From the NCBI GenBank assembly GCA_902476665.1, contig CABSEO010000127.1, forward strand, positions 1 to 6,136: a stretch of 6,136 bases of DNA. The letters run 5' to 3'. The stretch comes from an uncultured Emergencia sp. (GTDB lineage Bacteria > Bacillota > Clostridia > Peptostreptococcales > Anaerovoracaceae). The notes below the pieces were generated by a model. It ran no database searches. It was not told the origin of the DNA and was given only the letters and a program-made list of their open reading frames with translations. This document shows, piece by piece, positions 1-4,788 of the stretch. Numbering within the stretch: the stretch's first letter is position 1; every line of letters begins with the position of its first letter. The translations under genes were made by a program, and so were the position numbers.

Positions 1-755
1 CCGTGATTTTTCTGCTTTCTGTAGACAGTCCCATTAATCAGATAGAAATTGACTTTCTGGAAAGTACACGGGAATTTGCGGGGAAATTTTATTTTGCCGT
101 CAACAAGATCGATGCAGTCAGTGAAAGTGATTTATCGGCCTATCTGGGTTACTGCGAAAGTGTCTTAAAGAAACTGATGGAAACAGAAAATGTTTCCCTG
201 TTTCCTGTCAGTGCGAAGACCGGTGCAGGGGTGGAAGAGCTGAAGGAAACCGTTCTTCGTGACTGCAGAAAATCTGTGAGGGAAATTCTGGATCAGTCTG
301 CTGAGAAGAAGCTGAAAGACCTGATTGGAAGAAGTCTGAATCAACTGGATTTTTACTGGAAGGCCATGAACATGGAGTATAAGGAGCTTGATGCCAAGTT
401 TCTGCAGATTGGGAAGACTCTGGATGAAATCAGAGAGAAAGCGGATTCTGCGGAAAGTCATTATGAAGTGCACCTTAATGAAATAAAGCTTCAGCTTTCT
501 CAAAAGGTAGAGGAACTATTCGGCATGGAGTACAGCTACGATATTGAGACGCTGCTTTCAGATTCAGGAACTATGAATAGAGAGACATTTGTGGCGGAAG
601 TAGAGTCGTTGTGCCGGACTTTGCAGGAGGCACTCAGCGCTATCCTGCTGTACCGCGAGGAAAATGCCTATACTGTGGTACGCCGAATCAATACGGTCAA
701 CAGACTCAGCGGCCGTCTACGCAAGATTCGCAGCACTCTGTGCACTGCAGAGTAA
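1..755 (+). CDS. Dynamin-family GTPase, C-terminal part (partial at left edge)
   Basis: This is the C-terminal part of a large GTPase of the bacterial dynamin family. These proteins bind GTP and remodel or tether membranes at the inner face of the cytoplasmic membrane. The frame is open to the left edge, so the true start, P-loop and G3 motif lie outside. The visible part (first full codon at position 3) begins with a strand resembling the segment after G3 (VIFLLSVDSP). It then shows the G4 motif NKID at visible residues 34-37 and a G5-like VSAKTG at 69-74. From about residue 95 to the end it is charged, heptad-like helix (about 105-175 and 195-245) without a clear membrane segment, as expected of the stalk region. 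The stop is TAA at 753-755. Only about 180 residues follow G5, which is rather short for the family, but no alternative frame continues the gene. The family call is good; the cellular role is unknown. Confidence 0.8.
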   Translation, partial: VIFLLSVDSPINQIEIDFLESTREFAGKFYFAVNKIDAVSESDLSAYLGYCESVLKKLMETENVSLFPVSAKTGAGVEELKETVLRDCRKSVREILDQSAEKKLKDLIGRSLNQLDFYWKAMNMEYKELDAKFLQIGKTLDEIREKADSAESHYEVHLNEIKLQLSQKVEELFGMEYSYDIETLLSDSGTMNRETFVAEVESLCRTLQEALSAILLYREENAYTVVRRINTVNRLSGRLRKIRSTLCTAE

Positions 756-858
756 GCAAAAACGATGGGAACGATGCGGAAATATCAATTAACTTCTGAA
801 CGCTGATTTTTATGATGCCCGGGAAGCAGGGCAGATGATATTTTCTATATAATAAATC

Positions 859-904
859 AGGGAGATACACTGTGGTTTCTGTGTATCTCCCTTGCTTATT
901 TTTG
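859..904. terminator. Hairpin terminator between convergent genes
   Basis: A perfect 12-bp stem (859-870 pairs with 881-892) with a 10-nt loop lies between the stop of the dynamin-like gene and the stop of the convergent PhzF gene. On the + strand it is followed by a T-rich tail (TTGCTTATTTTTG, 892-904), which suits termination of the left gene. On the - strand the sequence after the stem is AT-rich but has no long T run, so it is a weaker terminator for the PhzF gene. The rest of 756-918 holds only a weak hairpin (816-820/829-833) and no gene that I can support. Confidence 0.75.
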
Positions 905-918
905 TAAAACTATTTCTC

Positions 919-1794
919 TTAAATATGAATCTCACCTTCTGCCAGGATGACGGCACTGCCGCCGACCTTAATCAGACAGTGATTATTTTCTGCATTGATT
1001 TCTGTCAGGATGACAGAAGGTCTGTCCATTGCTTCCCCCTGAATATATCTGCAGTGATCCTTGGCACTGATGAGATCGTTGAGATAGAAATAATAGGTCA
1101 TGGCACCGCTGGAAGTTCCTGTTGCCGCCTCTTCATCAATATCATACAGTGGAGCAAAGTTTCTTGCATGAGCTGTTACACCTTCTTCACACTCAAGTGT
1201 AAAGGCATGAACACCTACTACCTGATAACGCTTTGACAGTTCAGCCAGCGCCTGCATATCAGGTGTCAGTTCATTAAGCGCTTTAAGATCAGGAACGGGC
1301 ATCATGATATCAGGAAGTCCTGTGGAGATCATACGAGGTTTCAGGGCAATGGTTTCCGGGTTACAGGAGGCACCCATGATACTGTAAAGCTCTTTGACTG
1401 CAGCCGGATCTTCCATGACGGAAATCTCTTCTGGAGATGCCATATCCATCATGACAAAGCCATCTTTAATTTCAATATTCAAATCTCCTGCCAGTGTGTG
1501 ATTGATGCAGGTACAGTTTTCTTCAATAATACCCAGATATTTCAATGCGTAGAACGAGGCGATTGTGGCATGTCCACAGAGATCGACCTCTGCTGCCGGC
1601 GTGAAATAGCGAATCTGAAACTCGTTGTTTCCGAGAATTTTAATAAAAGCAGTTTCTGAATAACGCAGCTCTGCAGCGGTTTTAACGCAGATTTCATCTG
1701 ACGGAAAGTCTGTATTTTCAGGCAGAATGACGATTCCGGCAGGATTTCCGCCAAAGGTGGTTTCTGTAAATGCGTCAGCAATTAAGAACTTCAT
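919..1794 (-). CDS. PhzF-family isomerase-fold protein
   Basis: This is a 291-residue cytoplasmic protein of the PhzF (diaminopimelate-epimerase-fold) superfamily, full length for the family. Named members catalyse isomerisations on small acids, such as the phenazine precursor DHHA. Most, probably including this one, have no assigned substrate, and no phenazine genes are nearby. Both pseudo-symmetric lobes are visible: N-terminal GGNPAG (15-20), LRYSETAF with the family catalytic glutamate at E47, and VDLCGHAT with H75 (70-77); then C-terminal ARNFAP (210-215), EEAATGTSSGA (221-231) and a final QGEAMDRPS (252-260). The position corresponding to the Asp of the usual EDPATG motif is E222. The start at 1794 is chosen because a strong ribosome site sits 7 nt upstream; an in-frame TTG further up would overlap that site. 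It is transcribed alone and convergent with the dynamin-like gene. Confidence 0.9.
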   Translation of the reverse strand: MKFLIADAFTETTFGGNPAGIVILPENTDFPSDEICVKTAAELRYSETAFIKILGNNEFQIRYFTPAAEVDLCGHATIASFYALKYLGIIEENCTCINHTLAGDLNIEIKDGFVMMDMASPEEISVMEDPAAVKELYSIMGASCNPETIALKPRMISTGLPDIMMPVPDLKALNELTPDMQALAELSKRYQVVGVHAFTLECEEGVTAHARNFAPLYDIDEEAATGTSSGAMTYYFYLNDLISAKDHCRYIQGEAMDRPSVILTEINAENNHCLIKVGGSAVILAEGEIHI

Positions 1795-1801
1795 AAAACT
1801 G

Positions 1802-1809
1802 TCCTCCTT
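1802..1809 (-). promoter_or_regulatory. Ribosome binding site of the PhzF gene
   Basis: AAGGAGGA on the - strand lies 7 nt before the ATG at 1794-1792. It fixes that ATG as the start and rules out the in-frame TTG at 1812, which is part of the same segment. Confidence 0.85.
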
Positions 1810-1816
1810 CAAAAGA

Positions 1817-1837
1817 TATACTATTATTTATAGTATA
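1817..1837. repeat. AT-rich inverted repeat over the PhzF -10 region (possible operator)
   Basis: TATACTA (1817-1823) and TAGTATA (1831-1837) are perfect 7-bp inverted arms around a 7-nt spacer. The element covers the proposed -10 box and start site of the PhzF gene, the usual place for a repressor dimer. Its AT-only spacer and position fit an operator better than an RNA hairpin. No regulator gene adjoins it, so the binding protein is unknown. Confidence 0.45.
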
Positions 1838-1860
1838 GAGGAAAAGACAACTGGGTGCAA
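1832..1860 (-). promoter_or_regulatory. Candidate PhzF promoter
   Basis: On the - strand TATACT (1837-1832) is a good -10 box, preceded at 17 nt by TTGCAC (1860-1855), a weak -35 that matches only its first three positions. The predicted start would lie near 1825, giving a leader of about 30 nt before the PhzF ATG. The -10 falls inside the inverted repeat at 1817-1837. Confidence 0.45.
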
Positions 1861-1947
1861 GAAAAATAAAATTGTATTTAATTATGGAAATGGTATAAAT
1901 TTATGCGATTTTTATTGTATATTTATTACAAAAATATAGTTCTGTAT

Positions 1948-1964
1948 GTGAAAGACCAGTGAAA
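1948..1964 (+). promoter_or_regulatory. Direct repeat GTGAAA-N5-GTGAAA upstream of first transglycosylase
   Basis: Two GTGAAA copies (1948-1953 and 1959-1964) are spaced by one 11-bp period, the typical spacing of tandem half-sites for OmpR/PhoB-family response regulators. The pair ends 37 nt before the proposed -10 box at 2002. The same pair with the same 37-nt gap occurs before the second transglycosylase. Function is inferred from layout only. Confidence 0.45.
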
Positions 1965-1976
1965 AGTCAGGCGCTG

Positions 1977-2007
1977 TTGTGTATTCGTTTTTTTTGGTGC
2001 TTATACT
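1977..2007 (+). promoter_or_regulatory. Candidate promoter of first transglycosylase
   Basis: TATACT (2002-2007) is a good -10 box about 50 nt before the start codon. The best -35-like hexamer, TTGTGT (1977-1982), is poor and sits 19 nt away, and a run of T fills most of the spacer. A weak -35 plus an upstream direct repeat suggests activator dependence. The remainder of the 1795-2058 gap is AT-rich and holds no gene. Confidence 0.45.
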
Positions 2008-2013
2008 AATAGA

Positions 2014-2029
2014 GCCGTTAAAAAACGGT
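2014..2029 (+). other. Small 5' leader hairpin
   Basis: CCGTT (2015-2019) and AACGG (2024-2028) form a 5-bp stem with an AAAA loop, plus a closing G-U pair. It lies at about the expected transcription start of the first transglycosylase. A 5'-terminal hairpin of this kind could protect the mRNA, but it is short and may be chance. Confidence 0.3.
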
Positions 2030-2058
2030 AATTCAGAAGAAAAAGAGGAGAAATCAAT

Positions 2059-2736
2059 ATGGCAAAGAAGTTCATCGCTGTATCATTTCTGATTACCATG
2101 ATAATTTTCTCATCGATTTCTATTTACGCAGCACAGGAAAAAACAAAGAAGGTAATCATAGAAGATGAAAGCAGGCAGGTTATGAGTGTTATGTCGACTG
2201 CAGTACAAGACAGTAGCCGTGCCGCATCTGAGGTGATAAAAGAACGCAGGGAGGCGGAGAAAAAGGAACAGCAGCAGCGTTATCTGAACGGTCTTTCTGC
2301 TTATATCCGGCATATCAACGGAAATGTGTCGAAAACTGAAGCTGATGTTATGGCAGAGAGCTTTGTAAAATATGCTGAAAAATATAATGTAGATGAAAAG
2401 ATTGTCATGGCAGTGGCGCAGAATGAAAGCACTTACTACAGTGATGCTGTCAGCTGTGAAAATTTCAAGGGCCTGATGCAGACAGGAGATGGTCTTGCTG
2501 AAAATGCAGGATATAGTCCAAGTGAGCTTTTTAATCCGGAGATTAGCATTAAGGTTGGCTCCAAGTATCTCAGTGCAAAGATAGATGAATTTGGAGATAT
2601 TCGTCTTGCATTGACAGCATATAATCAGGGGTCTGGTTCTGTACATTCAGGGAACTATTCCACCGGTTATGCAGATCTGGCGATAAACAGGGCAGAGGCT
2701 GTGGAGGCTTTTCTTCAGACAAACGGATATCAGTAG
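2059..2736 (+). CDS. Secreted SLT-domain lytic transglycosylase, first paralog
   Basis: This 225-residue exported protein should cleave peptidoglycan glycan strands between MurNAc and GlcNAc outside the membrane. Residues 1-24 form a signal peptide: MAKK, a hydrophobic core, then SIYA with likely cleavage near 24/25 and no lipobox cysteine. Residues 50-75 are a charged helical linker. The SLT (Slt70-like, GH23) domain runs from about 100 to 200. It has the catalytic glutamate E123 in AQNES, GLMQT at 138-142 and AYNQG at 187-191, so all three family motifs are intact. The start is set by GAGGAG 8 nt upstream. It lies 256 bp before a paralog of the same architecture; the last 151 residues of the two align without gaps at about half identity by eye. 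It is probably monocistronic, with its own promoter region. Whether it serves growth, division, spore germination or envelope stress cannot be told. Confidence 0.88.
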   Translation: MAKKFIAVSFLITMIIFSSISIYAAQEKTKKVIIEDESRQVMSVMSTAVQDSSRAASEVIKERREAEKKEQQQRYLNGLSAYIRHINGNVSKTEADVMAESFVKYAEKYNVDEKIVMAVAQNESTYYSDAVSCENFKGLMQTGDGLAENAGYSPSELFNPEISIKVGSKYLSAKIDEFGDIRLALTAYNQGSGSVHSGNYSTGYADLAINRAEAVEAFLQTNGYQ

Positions 2737-2744
2737 AAAGGGTG

Positions 2745-2784
2745 CACCCTGTATTTCTTAAGAATTTTTAAGAAATACAGGGTG
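2745..2784. repeat. Perfect 16-bp hairpin downstream of first transglycosylase
   Basis: Arms 2745-2760 and 2769-2784 are perfectly complementary around an 8-nt loop and begin 8 nt after the stop codon. The stem is strong enough to block or mark the 3' end of the first transglycosylase mRNA. However, no T run follows it on the + strand, so it is not a canonical intrinsic terminator. It may instead act as a 3' stability element, a weak terminator, or a protein site. Confidence 0.6.
2758..2776 (+). promoter_or_regulatory. Period-10 TTAAGAA direct repeat (distal copy)
   Basis: TTAAGAATT (2758-2766) and TTAAGAAAT (2768-2776) are tandem copies 10 bp apart, inside the loop and right arm of the 16-bp hairpin. 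The same pair recurs at 2883-2901 in the promoter region of the second transglycosylase. It resembles the TTTAAG tandem sites of the streptococcal response regulator CiaR, but with 10-bp rather than 11-bp spacing. Because it overlaps a palindrome, part of the similarity could be forced by that structure. Confidence 0.3.
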
Positions 2785-2863
2785 AGATTGTATAAAATTG
2801 TATATAATTAATAAAAAATAGTGAATGTTTTTGTTGCTGTGACACGATAAATTCAGAACATTT

Positions 2864-2880
2864 GTGAAAAAACTGTGAAA
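2864..2880 (+). promoter_or_regulatory. Direct repeat GTGAAA-N5-GTGAAA upstream of second transglycosylase
   Basis: GTGAAA at 2864-2869 and 2875-2880 (both within TGTGAAA) repeat at an 11-bp period and end 37 nt before the TATAAT at 2918. Arrangement and distance match the site before the first transglycosylase exactly. The pattern resembles WalR/PhoP-type tandem half-sites (hexamer, 5-nt gap, hexamer), but the G in the fourth position of TGTGAA departs from the WalR consensus TGTWAH. Confidence 0.45.
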
Positions 2881-2882
2881 TA

Positions 2883-2901
2883 TTAAGAAATCTTAAGAAA
2901 T
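2883..2901 (+). promoter_or_regulatory. Period-10 TTAAGAAAT direct repeat over the -35 region
   Basis: Two exact copies of TTAAGAAAT (2883-2891 and 2893-2901) overlap where the -35 element of the second transglycosylase promoter should be. This is the classic position for a response-regulator activator that replaces a poor -35. The same motif pair is found 125 bp upstream. Confidence 0.5.
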
Positions 2902-2917
2902 TCTTGCGGCCATTGTT

Positions 2918-2923
2918 TATAAT
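2918..2923 (+). promoter_or_regulatory. -10 box of second transglycosylase
   Basis: TATAAT is a consensus -10 hexamer 70 nt before the start codon. No acceptable -35 lies at 16-18 nt; the space is filled by the TTAAGAAAT repeats. The expected transcript leader is about 60 nt. The wider gap 2737-2992 contains only the hairpin and these repeats, with no gene. Confidence 0.55.
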
Positions 2924-2992
2924 AATAACTGCAACAGGGCAGTATGTGCTGATGCGAAAAGAGACGAAAATGAAAAAAAGGAGAAGCAGAAA

Positions 2993-3703
2993 ATGGCGAA
3001 GAAGTTAGTCTCAGTGACATTGACATTTATTTTGATCGCCTGCTCAACAATTTCCATTTACGCCACGGAAACTACATCAACAGAAGTTAATTCGAAAACT
3101 GACAGCAGTACTGAGCAGATTACAGAAGAAAACTCAGCGGAGCAAGACGCAGAAGAAGCGGCTAAGAAAGCTGAAGAAGAAAAGAAAGCGGAAGCGAAAA
3201 AAGCAGCAGAGGCTAAGAAAAAGGCTGAAGAAAAGAAGGCTGAGAAATACAAAAACGGTCTGGCGGCCTACATTAGAAAAATTAACCCTAATGTAAGCAA
3301 GACAAAGGCTAAAACAATGGCAGGGTATTTTATCTCCAAGGGAGAGAAGTATAATCTGGATCCTAAAGTTTTAATGGCGATTGCCCAGAATGAAAGTACA
3401 TTCTATACCAATGCCAAAAGCCCCTACGGGTATAAAGGTCTGATGCAGACAAGTGATGCTCTGGCGAGAAAATATGGTTATAAGCCGTCCAGCCTTTATA
3501 AGGCTCAGGTGAGCATTGAAGTAGGAGCAAGATATCTGAGCACTATGAAGAAAAAATTCAACACTTATACCAAGGCGCTTTCTGCGTATGCTTATGGAGA
3601 GGGAGCTGTAAAATCCGGCAACTATTCCAAAGCCATTGCAAATAAGATGCTGAAGACAAGAACACAGATTACAACCTATCTGAAAAAGAATAACTATATA
3701 TAA
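2993..3703 (+). CDS. Exported SLT-domain lytic transglycosylase, second paralog with K/E/A-rich linker
   Basis: This 236-residue exported peptidoglycan hydrolase has the same layout as its left neighbour. MAKK and a hydrophobic core are followed either by SIYA cleavage near residue 24 or by a lipobox-like LIAC with Cys17, so it may be lipid-anchored. Residues 25-52 are Ser/Thr/Glu-rich. Residues 52-87 are a highly biased Lys/Glu/Ala helix (repeats such as KKAEEK), probably a rigid spacer or coiled coil. The SLT domain spans about 110-212, with catalytic E134 in AQNES and GLMQT at 149-153. The third motif reads AYAYG (198-202), where the family usually has AYNxG, so the conserved Asn is replaced by Ala200. 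A ribosome site AAAGGAG lies 9 nt upstream. It is followed by a strong terminator. Enzymatic function is likely; altered activity or substrate preference is possible. Confidence 0.87.
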   Translation: MAKKLVSVTLTFILIACSTISIYATETTSTEVNSKTDSSTEQITEENSAEQDAEEAAKKAEEEKKAEAKKAAEAKKKAEEKKAEKYKNGLAAYIRKINPNVSKTKAKTMAGYFISKGEKYNLDPKVLMAIAQNESTFYTNAKSPYGYKGLMQTSDALARKYGYKPSSLYKAQVSIEVGARYLSTMKKKFNTYTKALSAYAYGEGAVKSGNYSKAIANKMLKTRTQITTYLKKNNYI

Positions 3704-3712
3704 GATTTTAGG

Positions 3713-3733
3713 TACTATGAATGGCGCATAGTA
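3713..3733. other. Small hairpin after second transglycosylase
   Basis: TACTATG (3713-3719) and CATAGTA (3727-3733) form a perfect 7-bp stem with a 7-nt loop just after the stop codon, followed by TTTAAAAT. It is AT-rich and weaker than the terminator 13 nt beyond, and may act with it at the 3' end. Confidence 0.35.
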
Positions 3734-3745
3734 TTTAAAATAAGC

Positions 3746-3790
3746 AAGACTGCCGTACCAGTGGTGAACAACTGATACGGCAGTCTTTTT
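3746..3790. terminator. Bidirectional intrinsic terminator
   Basis: A 12-bp stem (3746-3757 with 3776-3787) is extended inward by CAGT/ACTG (3759-3762 with 3771-3774), and TTTTT ends the right arm at 3786-3790. On the - strand the stem is followed by TTGCTTATTTT. It lies between the convergent second transglycosylase and GntR genes and fits termination of both. Confidence 0.88.
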
Positions 3791-3817
3791 GCAGTATATG
3801 AAAAAAGACAGTATTAC

Positions 3818-4447
3818 TTAAAAGTGTTTATCGAAATGATGGTAGATGAGTTCTTCTGCTTTGTGAATATCTCCTGATTTGACAGCATCAAAAATAATCT
3901 GATGCTGGTGAAGGTTTTCTTCGCGATTTTTTATTTCTTTATGATAGGTGTGCAGAGTCAGAAGATACAGTAGCGAGGACTGACTGTCATAAATTTTCAG
4001 CATTGTTTCATTTTCTGTGGCTGCAACAAAAGTTCTGTCAAATTCAATAGCCTTGAATGCAAAATGATATTCATTCTCTTCGTTCAGAGAAGCCTTCTGC
4101 AATTCTAAAGCTTCATCCAGCATCCGGATCAGCAAAGGGGTTTTATGCATGATTCGGCACAGTGAGAAAGCTCCCAAAATCTGTGAACAGAAAAAAGTTG
4201 AAATATCAGTAAAGATTTTCTCGTCAAGGCTGATGACATTGACCTTGGACCCCATGGTTGCCGTAACCAGACCTTCTGCCTCCAGTCTGGCAAGAGCTTC
4301 TCTGATTGGCGTATTGCTGACGCCTAATTCTTTGCATAGAGCGGTGATGTTGATGGTATCGCCTAACTGATATTCCTGATTAAAGATCTTTTCCTTGATA
4401 ATGTCATAAACCTGATCTCTCACACTTTTTTTCGCAATCAATGTCAT
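3818..4447 (-). CDS. GntR-family transcriptional regulator, FCD subfamily
   Basis: This 209-residue DNA-binding regulator has the usual length for the FadR/FCD group. Residues 8-72 form the winged helix, with the hallmark recognition segment LGVSNTPIREALARLEAEGLV (41-61). Residues about 78-208 form the all-helical FCD ligand domain. FCD proteins typically bind a carboxylate or similar metabolite, often through a metal held by one Asp and three His. Here D137 and later histidines (H182, H203/H204) are present, but the position four residues after D137, normally His, is V141, so the metal site may be altered or absent. The start at 4447 has GAGGAGGA just upstream; a longer in-frame reading to 4516 lacks this support. 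It is divergent from the corrinoid/methyltransferase operon and is its likely regulator. Its ligand would then be the methylated substrate or a product, which is inference. Confidence 0.92.
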   Translation of the reverse strand: MTLIAKKSVRDQVYDIIKEKIFNQEYQLGDTINITALCKELGVSNTPIREALARLEAEGLVTATMGSKVNVISLDEKIFTDISTFFCSQILGAFSLCRIMHKTPLLIRMLDEALELQKASLNEENEYHFAFKAIEFDRTFVAATENETMLKIYDSQSSLLYLLTLHTYHKEIKNREENLHQHQIIFDAVKSGDIHKAEELIYHHFDKHF

Positions 4448-4452
4448 AAAAG

Positions 4453-4460
4453 TCCTCCTC
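4453..4460 (-). promoter_or_regulatory. Ribosome binding site of the GntR gene
   Basis: GAGGAGGA on the - strand, 5 nt before the ATG at 4447-4445, selects that start over the upstream in-frame extension. Confidence 0.85.
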
Positions 4461-4490
4461 AGAAAACTGTGGCCGGTTTGGTATTTTATC

Positions 4491-4514
4491 GCAGACAAAA
4501 CAGAAAAAGTCTGC
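4491..4514. repeat. Inverted repeat in the GntR leader
   Basis: GCAGAC (4491-4496) and GTCTGC (4509-4514) are inverted around a 12-nt A-rich spacer (T-rich on the coding strand), roughly 12-35 nt after the predicted GntR start site. It could be an autoregulatory operator or an mRNA stem-loop. Its sequence does not match the palindrome at 4759-4788, so a shared binding protein is not obvious. Confidence 0.35.
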
Positions 4515-4532
4515 ATAGAGGTTCCCGGAAAT

Positions 4533-4561
4533 ATTATACACTATTTTGACAGGACCTGCAA
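4533..4561 (-). promoter_or_regulatory. Sigma-A-type promoter of the GntR gene
   Basis: On the - strand TTGCAG (4561-4556), a 17-nt spacer and TATAAT (4538-4533) form a near-consensus promoter. Transcription should begin near 4526, giving a leader of about 80 nt before the start codon. Confidence 0.75.
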
Positions 4562-4611
4562 ATCGTGGCTTTAATTATTCATTGAGTCTGAAAAAGAAAC
4601 AAGATAGAGCT

Positions 4612-4629
4612 TTTCAATGAAAATTGAAA
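4612..4629. repeat. Short inverted repeat in the divergent intergenic region
   Basis: TTTCAAT (4612-4618) and ATTGAAA (4623-4629) flank GAAA. The element lies upstream of both divergent promoters, 50 bp from the GntR -35 and 87 bp from the rightward -35. It could be a regulator site, but in AT-rich DNA a 7-bp palindrome may be chance. Nothing else supported was seen in 4562-4716. Confidence 0.25.
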
Positions 4630-4716
4630 CCGAAATATGTGCAGTAAAGAAATATGGGAACAGACCGGCACAGAATACAATGGAACTGACTATTTTTCCA
4701 AAAAAATGAAAATATA

Positions 4717-4745
4717 TTGACAAGAGGAAGGGAAAGTCGTACAAT
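4717..4745 (+). promoter_or_regulatory. Sigma-A promoter of the corrinoid/methyltransferase operon
   Basis: TTGACA (4717-4722), a 17-nt spacer and TACAAT (4740-4745) form a nearly perfect consensus promoter. The start site should be near 4752, leaving a leader of about 140 nt. A promoter this strong without activator sites at -35 fits control by repression. Confidence 0.85.
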
Positions 4746-4758
4746 GAAACGAACGTAG

Positions 4759-4788
4759 GCATTGTGCATAATACACGGTGCACAATGC
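4759..4788. promoter_or_regulatory. Perfect palindrome just after the operon start site (candidate operator)
   Basis: GCATTGTGCA (4759-4768) and TGCACAATGC (4779-4788) are perfect 10-bp inverted arms around a 10-nt spacer. The element begins about 7 nt after the predicted start site of the corrinoid operon. It sits next to a divergent GntR regulator and a strong promoter, so it is the leading candidate operator. Transcribed, it would also make a 10-bp stem-loop, but no T run follows, so it is not a terminator. Confidence 0.6.

Noticed and set aside
816..844. Second terminator-like hairpin TGCCC/GGGCA after the dynamin-like gene
   Set aside because: Only a 5-bp stem, and the short T-run begins several bases after the stem; the 859-892 hairpin is far stronger.
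1872..1899. Alternative promoter TTGTAT-16-TATAAA upstream of the first transglycosylase
   Set aside because: Plausible hexamers with a TG before the -10, but the region is so AT-rich that such matches are expected by chance; TATACT at 2002 fits better with the shared repeat spacing.
1915..1931. TTGTA-N7-TACAA inverted repeat upstream of the first transglycosylase
   Set aside because: Five-base arms with a mismatch beyond, in AT-rich sequence; not distinguishable from chance.
3146..3252. Low-complexity Lys/Glu/Ala coding stretch as a DNA repeat or mobile element
   Set aside because: It is in frame and explained as a biased helical linker of the second transglycosylase; the opposite-strand open frame here is a shadow of it.
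4448..4516. N-terminal extension of the GntR protein
   Set aside because: The family domain begins just after the ATG at 4447, which has a strong ribosome site inside the putative extension.
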